Of a stretch of DNA of 64,000 bases, positions 45,911-59,145 are shown piece by piece; position 1 is the first letter of the stretch, and every line of letters begins with the position of its first letter. Position numbers and translations under genes: made by a program. The stretch covers positions 2,959,501-3,023,500 of the forward strand of contig CALZFC010000016.1 in the NCBI GenBank assembly GCA_945643635.1, written 5' to 3'. The notes below the pieces were generated by a model that was given only the letters and a program-made list of their open reading frames with translations, was not told where the DNA came from and searched no databases. The stretch is from Allodiplogaster sudhausi (Eukaryota > Nematoda > Chromadorea > Rhabditida > Diplogasteridae).

Positions 45911-46980
45911 CTGTTTTATCATCAAGACACCTTTCATATCCCTAGAGTAACTCAAATTGATACCAACTTAAAGTTTTTCTCTTCAAAATCGCACTGTCTG
46001 CAGTAGCCAGAAAACCTTCCAAATCATTAATTTTTTGGCCAAACATAAATTTGACAAATAAATCGTTCGGCTGATGCCAGCATACTGGCAAACGTGTAGT
46101 GCGAAATGTTCTCTTTTTGCATTCGTCCAAACGCTTTACCACTTTGGACTTTCGAGCGCATGCAAGCAAAAATGTCCTTGGCTTGAAATATTTAGAGCAT
46201 GCGGGCGATTACATCGTAACTCGGAAAAGAGACAAAGGTCAGCACAGAGGTGTGAGAGGGAGAGTGAGAACGAGGCTGAGGCTGACTGAGAGGGAGATTT
46301 AGAAGGAGAGTGAGAGTCAGAGCGAGAAAGGGAGAGCTAGAGGAGGAGACTGGGCGACTTGGCGATCCTGTTATGCAACTACGTCTATAATGACCTTATC
46401 CGTGCCAGTTCTGTTGTGCCACTGCTTGCTCCTTCGAGGTTGCTCAATTAACGAAATGAGTTTTGACATGATTTTAGTTGGAGCTGTGTATCAAAAACTG
46501 TAAATAAATAAATAAAATCCGGTAGATCCGTTGAAAATTTAGATTGAAAGTTAAGCTTAAGATTCGTTGAAAATAAATATTTCTTTAATTTAATTATTGA
46601 TCTTTTTATATCCGCTCCATCTGTTATTTATACAGTGAAAAATGTCTTTATTAATAGCTCTCTTTCCGCCCTATCAGGTGCTCAAGGCCATCCTTCCCTA
46701 GTCTTCTACATTTGCTGGCTGACTTCGGCTCATCTACAAGTGCGATAGGCTGACTGTTAGTATAAGAAGCAAAAAAAATTAAGTTTGTCATTCTTCCGCG
46801 CGTGGCCGATTCTTGTGGTTTGGAGAGTGGCCTTCGCGTCCAATTGTATTAAAGAAATTAGTAAAATATTAAAGTGAGAAACAATAGATAAGGCAACAGA
46901 TAAGGAGTATAGCATGAACAGACAATGCTTACTAATTCGTGTTCTTCTGCAAGGTCTACGAATTTTTCAATTATTTTTTT

Positions 46981-47136
46981 TTATGGAATACTAACGGCGA
47001 TTGAGATAAGATACTTACTTTATTTACGCACACTTATGGAATACTAACGGCGATTGAGATAAGATACTTACTTTATTTACGCACATATGGAATACTAACG
47101 GCGATTGAGATAAGATACTTACTTTATTTACGCACA
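46981..47136. repeat. Three tandem copies of a unit of about 52 bp
   Basis: The unit starts TTATGGAATACTAACGGCG and ends TTATTTACGCACA. Copies begin at 46981, 47034 and about 47085 and are almost identical, so the expansion is recent. Confidence 0.95.
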
Positions 47137-47256
47137 TTTAATTTTTGTAGACTTTAACGTTTGATGAAGCTCAGACAACGTATTCCTGCTTTTCAATTCA
47201 ACACGTCTGCGGATTAAAATAACTACTTCAGAATCATTTTCGCATCTTCAAACATA

Positions 47257-47903
47257 CAGTACCGCCCAACATTGTTGGGTCCGCGATTAATATGATTAAT
47301 CCGATTAATATTATTAATTAAATTAATTTAAATAATTCAAACTCAAATTGTGGAGCGGGGACGCATAGTCTTGCGGTTTTCTTTACAGGGAAGTGATTTT
47401 GCGATATGGAATAAGTATTCATCAAGTTAAATTGCGAAAATGTCATAAAGTAACAGAAATCTGAAAGGGTGGTTTTCCCCCGTCTTTAGCACAATGCACT
47501 GCCGGGCCATGCCAGCCGCATGCTCGAAAAACTAGAATATTGTTATTTGTGATTATTTGCTTTCATTGTGTTTGTGGGACGATTTCATAATTAATAATAG
47601 CTTTCGATTTACTTTTGCACGATTTTTAAGGCTTAAATTTTGAAAAATCATATTTTCATAAAAACTGTTGCTAAACAGCGGGGAAAATCCACTCTTTCAG
47701 ATTTCTGTCATTTTATGACATTTTTGCAATTTAACTTGATGGATACTTATTCCATATCACAAAATCAATTCCCTGTAAAGAAAACCGCAAGACAATGCGT
47801 CCCCACTCCACAATTTGAGTTCGAATTATTTAAATTAATTTAATTAATCTTATTAATCGGATTAATCATATTAATCGCGGACCAACAATGTCGGGCGGTA
47901 CTG
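47257..47903. mobile_element. 647-bp foldback element with long inverted repeats, flanked by TA
   Basis: Arms at 47257-47482 and 47679-47903 (about 225 bp) are inverted copies of roughly 95 percent identity. The tips read CAGTACCGCCC, and TA lies directly outside on both sides (47255-47256 and 47904-47905), as expected for Tc1/mariner-type insertion. The centre of about 195 bp has no long reading frame. It is best called a non-autonomous miniature element. The 67-aa frame in its right arm is incidental. Confidence 0.85.
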
Positions 47904-49184
47904 TACACCAGAAAAAAGAGAGCGGCATTTGATACAAACTGAAACCCTTACAAGCAAATTCCAAGTCTACGATGTTTTGTTATGTCTTAAGAATAGGGCA
48001 TCTCCTTATAACAATGCTTGAAAGAATAGTGTTCAAATTAAAATTCCAATTTCAGATCCCTAAACAATTGAATTCTGGGGCGAAATGTACGTGGCACTGG
48101 GAACCCTAATTTTATGACCTTTAACAAAACATTGTATTGTTACAATTTTTTTTAGCTGGCAGTAAATTTCACGCTCTTTTTTCTAACATCAAAGATGTCC
48201 TAAGTTTTCTAAATTCGATAGTTCATTCGAAAGCTCTTTTCATGCACGATACAGCTGTGTTGATTTGGCTCTGATAAAAGGGAGAAAGAGTTGTCTGAGC
48301 TCCCTCAAGCTTTGAAGACTATAAAAAATTTGAATTTGTACATTTTCCCTTGCAATATCTGCCCATTAACAATATGATGTCAATTTTCATTTCAATGTCT
48401 TAGCAAAGTGCGGCGCAGTGACCCAGAAGTACTTCCAACTAACCCTCCAGCGCGGAGAGCTGCATGCTTCAAGCCTTCTTAGGAAACGAAGCGACGTTTT
48501 CCGATTTCTAAGCCGCGTCTAATCGGTTCCTATATAAGAAAGCACCTACATATAAAGAACTTTTAAAGAAAATCCAACATGGTCGATTTTGGCCTGTTCC
48601 TCGGCGGATATATTCTTTTTGATTCTCAAACAAATCGCGTCACTTGCATATGCATTCAAGCTTCTTGTCCTACTTTCTCTCTCCAACCCATTTCATCTGA
48701 AATCCAAAAAAAAAGATCTTCATTAATTGTGAGAACAAGCAGCCGTATGGCTATGACAGTTCTTGTGAAGTGTAGTGTATGCTGTAGTTACACATTTACA
48801 GATTTCTCAATCAGACAAAGGAAATTGTAATAGTCTCTTTATCACATTTTATAGCAATGCATTACAAAATCCTGTAAAGTATCTCATAAAGCAAACAATA
48901 CAAAACCAAAAAAATATATATATATACAGATATGTTTATGAGTGAATAACTAACAATAAACTAAAAATGCAATGATTCCTATGTTGGCACTATTCCTTCT
49001 ACATAACATACATATGTACATAGTACATACATAGATAGAACTTAGACATTGAGTTTAGACATACATACATATGTATTTATGTACATGTACCTTATCTACA
49101 GTTAGCTACTGTAAGTGTAAGAACTAGACGAGAACTAGATTGAGAGTTTTCTATTGGGCAACGCAAGCCATGACTCCCTGGGGA

Positions 49185-49222
<38 letters not shown>

Positions 49223-49235
49223 ACATCAATCTCTT

Positions 49236-52200
49236 CTAGGCGCAAGTCATCGCTCCTCCCTGGGGACGAAGTTCTAAGCCGTCTGCCGGGTCGCGCAGGA
49301 ACGACTTTCCAGCCTCGCAGTAGATCTGTTTCACCGTTTGCTCCGTTGCAGCCGCCGTGCCTTTGGCGAACTAAACAGGATGTGGCCTCCTTTGCTATTA
49401 ATATGACGACGCTTTAAAATTCACTTTTAAATAATATGTTGATTTTCCTAATTCTTCTAAACTACTACTCAGGATACATCTCGTGCGCTTTCTTTTTTCG
49501 ATAGACCTTGAGCATTTTTGATAAATGTGAATTAGTGAATGACCTCTTATTTTCAGCAGTACGAAATTAAAGGAGCCAACAATTCATGTTTGAATCCGCG
49601 CCTTTTTGCCTGACACAACGGCGATAGAGCATGTATAGATAGATAACGTTTCGTGCTCCTTTAATATGGACTATTGTTTTAAAAAAAACTGAAAAAGAGG
49701 CTGAGGCGCTTCGGGTAAAATAATAAAAAAACACACTGCAATTTTCCTTTCCCCTGATCACTGAGGCGCCTGCCATAAGTATTGAAAAAAGAGGCTGAAG
49801 CGATTTGTGCAAAAGAAGGAAAAATAGGTAACTGACCATTCCCTTGAGCATTTGGCCGTCCGTCATGCATTTCACGTAGCATTTGCCGTTGCGGGCGGCC
49901 GCGATGACGCCAGTGATTGGCATGGCATTGCCGCCAGTCAGGCATTGCGAGCACGCCATGGCCTGGTCGGTCGCTGCAAGAGAGAGAGAGAGAGAGAGTG
50001 AGAGAAAGAGGCAAAGAGAGATAGAAAGAGAGCGAGAGAGAGAAGTGGGAGAGGGAGAGAGCGAAATGGAGAGAGAGCGAGAGAGCGAGAAAATCGAGTC
50101 AGAGAAGAGAAGAGGGAGCATGAGGCTATCGCTCAGCTCTCCCCCTCATTCTCCCAATTTACTGACCTGCACACTTTGCCTCCGTGACAGTCGTGCCGGG
50201 CATTCCGGTCGGCGTCCACTTGCCGGCCGTGCATGTCAGGGTGAGCGCTTGCGTCATAGTGGGCTTAAGGGGATGTCAGATTAGTAACCAAGGAATCCTT
50301 TCTTTCTCTCTCTCTCTCTGTCTCTCTGTCTCTCTCGCTGCAGGCGAAACATAAGGCAAATAGAAAACTCGTTCAAATTAATGAAAAATTGCGATAGTCT
50401 CAACTCGTTTGTTTACTCTTCTTCAACAAAAGAAAAATTAAAGAAAAAACAGCCAATTCATTTAAAGAGTAATTTTGATCTTTATTTATTCTTATGAATT
50501 TGATTTTTTTTCTTTAAAATAAACTGTAATTTAATGTTGAGCTTGGCTGGACAATTGACCAGAAACAAACATTGTACAAGATGGGTGCCATTTTACAGTA
50601 CGCGATGACATCCATGCCATTCTTGTAGTACATGAGACCATTGAAGTTCGCGCATCCCGTGGGCGCCATCGTTAATGGCGCTGTAAGTTCTCTTTCTTCT
50701 TTTATTCGTTATTAGTTCTGGTCTTTATATTTTAAAAAAATTCATATATTTTGTGTATGTTTTCGAAATGTTTCTTGGCGGTAAATAAAAAAAACACATA
50801 CCGGCGACCTGGCACGTCACTCCACCTTCCTGCACTGGCGGCATAAACTTGTTGTCTGCTTGACAAGTCGCTTTGCCGCCCGCGACCACAGCCAGAGTTC
50901 CCAGGGCGTTCTATAAATAGCCTTATGAGGGACAGAATCCATTAGTAAATCCATTAGTAAATCGCTGAATAGTGCTAAAATAAACCCGCAACGCGACCGC
51001 AGCGCGACCAAAATTTCTACTGTATGGCCTTTCGGCATTAAATTGCGGAAGCATAGATCCCAAGCATGGTTGAATTGCTCTCAAGTGCTAACCACGTGGA
51101 GCAGCTCGCTTCCGTCGGGGCACGAACTCAAGCAGGGTGTTCTCACGGCTGCGACGCAGAAATTTTCGGGATTGCAGCTCTCGAAGGACCGCGAGGCCAT
51201 GCATCCGCAATTTTCTGGCGTATGTATCATATTTTACATAATTAGAAAAAGTATAGTAGCCATTCGAAATTATTATTACAAACATAAAACTTATTACATA
51301 TTATCTCGTAACAAATATATAGAGGAAAGCAATAATATCGGAGAGTTTCTTATGTGCACGATTGATGAGCTCATGGCCACTGACTGCCGCATCCGACCAT
51401 GACTTGTTTCGGGTCGAAGGGCGTGCCGGCCATGGTCTTGGACGTGGTCGTCGACCACTTCTTCTCCTTGCAGAGGAACACCGTCATCGGCGGCAGCTGA
51501 AAGGTCCGTAGCTTGTCGAGGATTCTCTAGCTCACATGGTTCTCTCTCAATTTCTCTCTCACTCTCTTTCTCTCACTTTATCTCTCTCTCTCTCATTGAA
51601 ATATGAACCGTCGTCACAGGCAGCTACATAAAAGGTGTCACTGATTCTGCCTCTGATTTTATCGTCTCTCTCTCTCTATCTTTCTCTCTTTCTCTCACTC
51701 TTTGTTTCTCTCTCTCTCAACTCTCTATCTCTCTCATTGAAGTATGAATAACATACCGGCGGATTCGGATTCATCGCGCCATTCGGTAGGGTGAATGCCA
51801 TGTAGCCAGTCGGACATTCGAAGTACTTCAAGCATTCACATTTGAAAATGCAGCACAATTTTTTTTAAATTAGAAAGCAGCGTAAACAAAGAATTGTTAA
51901 AGAATTTAATAGGGATTTTCATTATATACATATACATATGCATATATGTAAAGATAAAGAAAAAAATGTAGAAGATATGTATATACCATATCGGTCTGAG
52001 TCGGCTTCGTGATTATTCCATAAGGCTGTGTTCCTTCCATGACGAAGGCGAGATTCTCGCACTCGGTCGTCATCTTCCTGAGGCAGCCGACTTCGATCGC
52101 GGCGGGCGCGCGAACTTCCCCGGCCGTGCCAGCCGTCGCAGTCGAATGCCACTCCCCCGCAATGCACGAGAACACTCTGCCCGCGGGCTCCTTCAAATGG

Positions 52201-52286
52201 CATATTAATGTGCCATAGCAGAGTACGGTAGGAATCTCTGCTTGTATCTTGCTAATTCATTCTCTAGCTTTCTCTCTCTCCCCTCT

Positions 52287-52337
<51 letters not shown>

Positions 52338-55300
52338 GAAAAACTATGAAACTTGCACTATATAAAATGAGTAAAGTACATTACGTAACACATAGACACA
52401 TACATAAAGAATAATACGCTAACATCATCTGGCAATTGAAGAAAGAGCAAGAAAACATATGAGTAGATCGCATACACGAACCGGAACAGGAACACCCGCC
52501 CCCACGGGACGAGTGACGAGTTCGGATCCAGCTGCGCACATGAAGAGCTAAACAGATGCACATCTTTCCTCTCTTACATCAAAGGAACCAATTTCCCACA
52601 TTTGAATTCCCACCTTTGCATGACAAAAGGGCGATAGGGCTGTAATGATTAAGAGAGACGCGTGAACAACAGTCAGGAATGTTCAAAAAGATTACAGTTG
52701 ATTTTTGAGCTACGATACACTACTTATGTGTAATTCATGGATTAACTGGATCAAGTAAAGATCAATAAATATTACTCTTCTAAACGTCAAACCTGTTATA
52801 CCGTAATCACCACTGCTTACCATGTCGGTCGACTGTGCAGGTGTAACGATCTCGCCATACGCCTGTACGCCGACTGGTAGAACCTTGAGCGCCGGACAGG
52901 CTCCTGGCGCTGCGGGTTCTAAATTTTTAATTAATTGTTAGTTTTAATTTATAATTTTCTACAGCAAAAAACGCGACATTTTCAAAAGATTCCTCCTGAT
53001 TACATTTCCATCAATTAAGTTATTTCTGAAAAAGTTATTCCAGAGTGCGTACAGTTAGCCTTTCCTAACATTTTAAACGTTTCTTATAGTTATTTTAGAA
53101 TATCTACATACGTACGCTCTTTTCGTGCATAAACTTGCCAGAAACACAGCACTGACGGTGCTCTGCTCATGGTCAAGGAGGAGATTGCGAGTATATCCAC
53201 TGACTTATGCAGCCGACTTTAGCATCTGCAGGCACAATCTGCCCTGGCTGTCCAGCCACTGGAGTGCCGTGCCATGCTCCGTTAATGCAAGACAGCACGG
53301 TGTTCATAGGAAGCTAAATGATGACGGTTATGCTTCGATGTTGAAGATTTATGCACCACAGTCTTCAACTCTCTTTTTCCTCTTTCTCTCTTCCTGCCTT
53401 TCCCCACTATCTCCCCATCTCCCTCCCCCACTTTCTATTCTTAAAACTATGAGAAAGAGAAGACACATACTTTTACTGGCATTGTCGCTCCATTTGGCTG
53501 AATGCCAAAAACAGTATCCATTGGGCACGTCATCAACTAAACAAGGAGTGATTACCGCGTCGATAGCATTTTGCAAGAACAAATTACCATAATAGCTATA
53601 AAACAGGTGTACTTTTCACAATTGCTAATGTGATTTTAGACGGGATGTCTCTATTTGAAGAGCGCTACTATTGGAGAAAGCGTTTCAATTAGAGTAAATA
53701 CGGTATTCTCTCACCACATCGGTTTTAGTCGGCAAGACGACATCGCCTCCCGCTGGTAAGAGTGGCAACGGCACGCACGCTCCTCCCGGAGGCGTACGAG
53801 CTTCTAAATTTTTAAATTCAAATATATTTTTTCAGTTTAAAAAAAAAATAAGGAAAAAGCGCAATTCTGAGTATGACGTCATCTTTGTCATCTGCAGACT
53901 TGTTCTTCTTAAAGCATGGGAGATCATCGAAAAGTAATTAATTTCGAATTGCTGCGTTCACCCCTTGGAGGAGGCATTCTCCATTAGCGCGTGCTATTTT
54001 CACGACTCGGCTTTGTGCGACTTGTGAAATACCACGAGAGAATAAGAGAGTTGCCTACTGGTAGTTGAAAGCGCGGCAATTCAAACAAGAATTAATTTTT
54101 TATGAAGATATGTTGCTTGGCAGGCAGCACAAGGAATATAGCTCACACGAGGGAGCCGAGTAGAACACAGTATTATTGACTAGTGTGGCTGTTTATATAG
54201 GAGTGGAGGATGGACAACTGTCGTAAGGGCAGCTATGATAATTTTCTAAAATGATATAGTATTTCCATATTCACGACACGACGTGAGTCCTTCCTTTAAT
54301 CTGAAAAGCGAGCACTGACTAATGCAACCGATTTTGCTGCCATCGGCCGGGTCGTATGCCACGCCCACAACGTTCGGGTCGGTGGTCGCCGACCACTTGC
54401 CTGCCTTGCACGCGAGGAGAGTGCCGGCGGGCAACTTCAATTCAATGTTTTTTTTTTCATTCTTTGAGTAATAATTTTGATTAATAGATAATTACGGTTA
54501 TGAACTTTCAAATCTTTTTCTTTGCCTTATTGAAAAGAAGGTGAGCGATGGACAAAAAAAAAAAATGATTTGATTAAAGAGAGGGAGGGAGTGAGATAGG
54601 GAGAGAGAGAAAGCGGTCGTATGAGAGAGAGATAGAGAGAATGGGAGAAGAGGGTGAAAAAAAGAACCGGAGTTGGTGCTGGCTGGCCTGCGCGAAGAAT
54701 GGAGGCCGTTGAATCAGCCGGGCAACGTACCACCTACAATACAAGTGTTGCATTTTTCCTCTCTAAAATTTATTCTTGGATAAAGCAGAATAGTTTCCTG
54801 TTATCAAATACAAATAAAATAACAGCCTGTGAAGCTTCTAAAATTTGAAAATAGTACGGATAATTCTAGTGGTTATAAAATAATTATAATTAATTAAAAA
54901 ATGAATTAATTAATATTAAGCTAATGAAGTAAACGTTCTGATTAGACTCTTACCCTGCCTTCTACTGTCGGCGCGACGGATTCCCCTTGAGGAATCATGC
55001 CGGTGTCCATGAACTTCAGAGACGGGCAAGGCGTCTCTTCAATGAGTTTTGGCTGCATGGTGCAGAGAGGAAAAGAAATAGAGAAACAAAGACAGAGATT
55101 GTGAGAGGGAGAGCGAGAGACAGAGAGGTAGCGAGAGAAAGAGAGTGAGTGCGAGAAGTAGTTGGAAGTGGGTTAGAGAAATTGATCAATCTTTGTCAAA
55201 GGATTTAAGATAAAACGACACATACCAGACAAAATAAATGCCTGACTAACTTTTATTGGCAAGTTTGAATGAGAAATGTGCATTTATGTATGTATTTATA

Positions 55301-55413
55301 AGCTAATTAAATTTGAACTAGAGTCCCGTACCTCCTGGTCCTGGATTCACTGGCATGCAGCTGTAGACTGTTGGGAGCAGAAGGAGAAGAATGACTGCGC
55401 TTCTTGACGCCAT
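49236..55413 (-). CDS. Array gene E: secreted Cys-rich seven-module protein, 18 exons
   Basis: Exons 5' to 3': 55332-55413, 54954-55036, 54668-54733, 54320-54434, 53715-53803, 53471-53536, 53205-53313, 52821-52918, 52482-52547, 51987-52190, 51757-51825, 51385-51496, 51093-51214, 50802-50910, 50571-50680, 50167-50263, 49837-49973, 49236-49370. They total 1869 nt, 622 aa plus stop, without any break. The leader MASRSAVILLLLLPTVYS is followed by CMPVNPGPG. Modules 1-4 show TPCPSLKF, RCPADST, LACKAGKWSATTD and IGC, and so on. Exon 13 is KNCGCMASRSFESCNP with six Cys. Exon 17 has CSQC and CYVKC; exon 18 has QIYC and ends MTCA. Exon 10 joins the end of module 3 to the start of module 4 without an intron. 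Intron 11 has a normal GT donor, unlike B, C, D and F. Exon 10 is nearly identical to that of D, suggesting recent duplication or conversion. Confidence 0.9.
52276..52336. repeat. CT microsatellite in intron 9 of gene E
   Basis: A CTCTCT tract of about 50 bp lies in the intron between exons 9 and 10. It has GA on the coding strand. Confidence 0.95.
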
Positions 55414-58400
55414 TCTGAAAAGGAGAAGGATGAGTGATGGTAGGATGAAAGAGACAAACATAGAGAGTTACATAGAGGGGGTGACATGAGAGAGAGAGAG
55501 AGAGAGAACTGGAGCAGGAAAAGATGGAGAGAAGGACACTACATATATAAATATTAAAAGGAGAATTGTTCATATTCTAAACATAATTGAACATCAATTA
55601 AAAAGAAATACAAAAAGATTTTGGGAGATACAATGAATGATAATACTAAAACACAGACAAGACAAGAAGGATCTCTACATTCTGAATTGAATTGAGAGAT
55701 AATGAAGTGAATTGAAAACTCTAAAGGCAAGATCTCCTCACCGCCCCGGCAGAAGTGAGGAACGAGCTCCCTTAAGAACGATGGTCCTCACCCAGAGATC
55801 GCTCTCCGGAAACGGATAAAAATGTAATTTCTCTGTGTTCTAATTCAATAGAAACGCTCGTTCTCCTTTGGCCGTCTCTCTCTCTCCCTCTCTCTCACTC
55901 CCATACGATTTCGAACTTTTTTGTTGCTGCCATCTTTTTTGTTCTGAGTCTCACTGCCTTTTCACATTTATTTTCCTATCTCTCTCTCTCTCTTCCTCTA
56001 TTTCTCGCAATCATTTCCTTTTTCGCTCTTTTCGTTCTCTTTATCTCTCTCTCTCTCTCTCTCTCTTCGCGCAGCAGTAACGAAAGGCCATGTCAATTGT
56101 CGTATGCACTTTGATCAGCCCTCTCAGCTCTATCCATTCTTAATGACCTTTCTGCTATCACTTGGCCGGTAGTGGCGTTGCCTGCGGGGCTTATCACGAC
56201 CAAAAAATCATTGCTCCCCTTTTCTCTTCTTGTGTATAATACAAGGAGAAAAACAGTTCTACTGTACTCCCCTGCTTTCACTATCCATCTTTCTCTAAAT
56301 CTTTCTTCTTGATATTCTTACATTTTTCTAAATCTGTATTCTTTACCACCTCGAACGTTGCGATTAATATCCCACTATTAAATTTGCTTCATTTCATGAA
56401 ATTTTGGCAACTGAGACGAATGTAACGATGGATATAACAGATAGCACAATCTTTAACAAACGTTAAAATAGATTTAGAAATAAAATAATGTAATTATTCT
56501 CCGTTGAATGGATTTTGTTCGTCCTTAAATAAATGAACAAGAAATAAAAAGACAGAGATTATTCCAGGATTTACAATGCTAGAGCTGGCAATGGCAAGTT
56601 TTCCATTACTTCCCACGTAGCTAACATCGGCAAACTATAGAACCGAGATAACAACAGTCTCCCAGCGTGAAAGATGAGGCAAATCTCCATTTATGCATTC
56701 AATGTTCCGCTCCTCCTCTCTATTGGTGTTATTTTATGATCGAAGAAAATTCTTCATTCTTATTTAACATTCAGATAGTTGACCTACAAATGTGACGGTG
56801 AATTTTTCCGGCAATAAACGTTTTCATGACATTAAAGACAGTGGGTATAAGAATAAATCAACTTGTGTCAGTTGTACAGTAATGGTACTATTATTTATGG
56901 CATTTACCATCGCTCATTATTCCTTAAGCAGATGCTTTTCAAAAAAGTTTTAATTATGATGACGAAAAAGAAGCAGAGAGATCACAGAGAGAGGGAGAAG
57001 AAGAAAAAAGCAAGATAGGCGGGCCAAGTCATTTCTTGATCTTTTGACCTTGTGCTACAAATCACAATTGGCTGAAGAAAGGAGAACGATTAAGACGCGA
57101 TAACCTTGAACGATCCATTGCATCAGCCATGCTTCATCAACATCTATGTATATCATACTACTGCCTCATCTACGGCCCTCATCCGTGGTACTAATCTACT
57201 GTCATCTTCGACGGTCCTCATCTACTGTCCACTACAGTTTAAAGGGCCAAAAACTGAATCCTGAATTCATGCCTGCCCGAAGGATGAGAGCTCTAGTACA
57301 CTTAACCTCCCAGTTAAACGTAGCAGAAGTTCTCTTCCACTCCCATGAATTGTTACGCCGCCATAGACCTCAACGTCCTCTCTGATTGCAGAAACACCTC
57401 GCAGTTTGGAGGTCGGAGTGAGGTCCGAGAATTACCTACCACGTTCGTGAAGACTTGCATCAATTCGTGAGAGGACTTGCATCAATTCGTGCCAACTAAA
57501 GGTGTGATTTTTTTTTCGTTATTTATTCGTGCATTTCGTTTCATTTTGTTTGCTCAATTTCCTTACGATTGCCTGACGTTTTCACTATAATATGGTATAC
57601 CATAACAACTTTTCATTTCAAGGTTTTCTGATCTAACCATAAATCAAAATATAAAGTAAGGAAAATGCAATAACTCTTTTCATGGCTATCTTGTAGACTG
57701 GCACAGCCGGCTAGTGAAGAGCCACTTCTTTGTCTTTCTGAAAGCAATCCCTTAGATCCCAAACGATTTATCACCCCTTTTTTGCCAGGAAAAATAAAAC
57801 GTACATATCAGTCGAAAACAGTACCTGCTCCCTCTCACCTTTAGAGTTGTTTCATCTTAAATCGTTGATTTACATATATTGCGAAATGTGGACGATAGAT
57901 CCGAGATGGAATTGGGATTGTAAACAAGTGTACACAGGTAAGCAAAGAAAGATAGGGACAATGGAAATGAAATAGATTGTAGAGAGAGATTAGGAAGGGA
58001 GACTCAGAGTGAAAGAAAGAGAATAAGAGTAACAGAGAAATAAAGAGGGAGAGTTAATGAGAGAGAGAGAGTGAGAGTGAGAGAGAGTAGCCATTGCAAT
58101 CATCTCTTTTCCGTTGGCCTTTCACTGTTTTCATATTTTATTGTTTGTTGGAATTCGTTAAATCCCTATATATTCAAAAGTTTCCATAAGATTCTAGAAA
58201 TTCGAAATCTATATTCTTCTATTTATCTAGTAATAACTCGTAATTCGATAAATATGTAGTATGAAAAAGCCTAATTGAAGAATTAAAACTTGGTGAACGC
58301 GGTAATCACCTAAATAACAGAAACGCTCGTTTCCCTTACACCATCGCTCCCTCTCTCTATCTAGTATCTATCTATCTCTCTCTCTCTATCTCCCTCTCTC

Positions 58401-59030
58401 TCCATTTCTCCCGACCAGTCTCACTTTCTATCATTCACTACGATTCTCTCTCTCTCTACTCTCTCGCTCAGATAAATATGATCACTCTTTGAGCGTGTAA
58501 ACGAAAGGCGATGTCAATTGCCATATTTCGATCTGCGTTCTCTGCTTTATCAATTTCCGTAATGGCCTTTCTGCGATGAAAGTGGCTCTTGCTAGGCGTA
58601 TAGAACCATGTATCATCACGGCCAAAAGGTCATGCTTTCCATATCTCTCCCCTTTTCTCTCCCTCTCTTTCTCTCATTCACCATCTTTCTCTAGCTCATT
58701 CTACTTGGAATTTCTACCTGTTTTGGAATCTCTGTTCTTTTCAATCTTGTACCTTATGACTAATATACCAATATAAATTTGCTTTATTTGATGAAACTTG
58801 GGCAAATCAAGCGAATGTTACGATGAGCTCTGAAATTGGAATAAGACCCTTTCCTGTGTGTTTTTTTATTTACGAAAAGGTTTACTCCCATTGCCTCCTG
58901 CAGTGAACAAGGCGATAAGTCTCCGCCTTGAATGTTCAGTGCGACTTCTAGGATTTATTTTATAAAATTATTCGTTATTTTCAGCTTACATCTCAATTTG
59001 CTCCTTGTCGTCTCGTGATTGATTGTGAGT
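55414..59030. other. Left part of the E-F intergenic region
   Basis: It holds the conserved upstream block of gene E (55752-55840), CT tracts (55875-56065), the array-wide module (56955-57530), a segment matching 40010-40560 (57670-58110) and the empty site of the 3-kb element near 58300. No supported gene was seen. Confidence 0.55.
55752..55840 (-). promoter_or_regulatory. Conserved block upstream of gene E
   Basis: This is the gene E copy of the upstream block: GAGGAACGAGCTCCCTTAAG, CCCAGAGATCGCTCTCC and GGAAACGGAT, about 340 bp before the start codon. Confidence 0.35.
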
Positions 59031-59033
59031 AGT

Positions 59034-59112
59034 GAGAGTCAGAGTGAGACTCAGAGTGAGAGTGAGAGTCAGAGTGAGACTCAGAGTGAGAGTGAGAGTC
59101 AGAGTGAGACAC

Positions 59113-59145
<33 letters not shown>

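Larger units (their letters stand above)
43904..49235. other. Right part of the D-E intergenic region
   Basis: Outside the listed repeats no gene is supported. It has CT-rich segments (43950-44160), the array-wide module (45110-45530), the 3' flanking module (46100-46760), a tandem triplet (46981-47136), a foldback element (47257-47903) and AT-rich DNA with ATGTACATAC-like repeats (49005-49090). Confidence 0.55.

Noticed and set aside
46981..47136. CRISPR-like array of near-identical units
   Set aside because: The units are directly adjacent without unique spacers; this is a simple tandem repeat in a eukaryotic genome.
47640..47843. 67-codon frame in the foldback element
   Set aside because: It spans the loop and right arm with no sign of coding bias; the matching left arm has no equivalent product.
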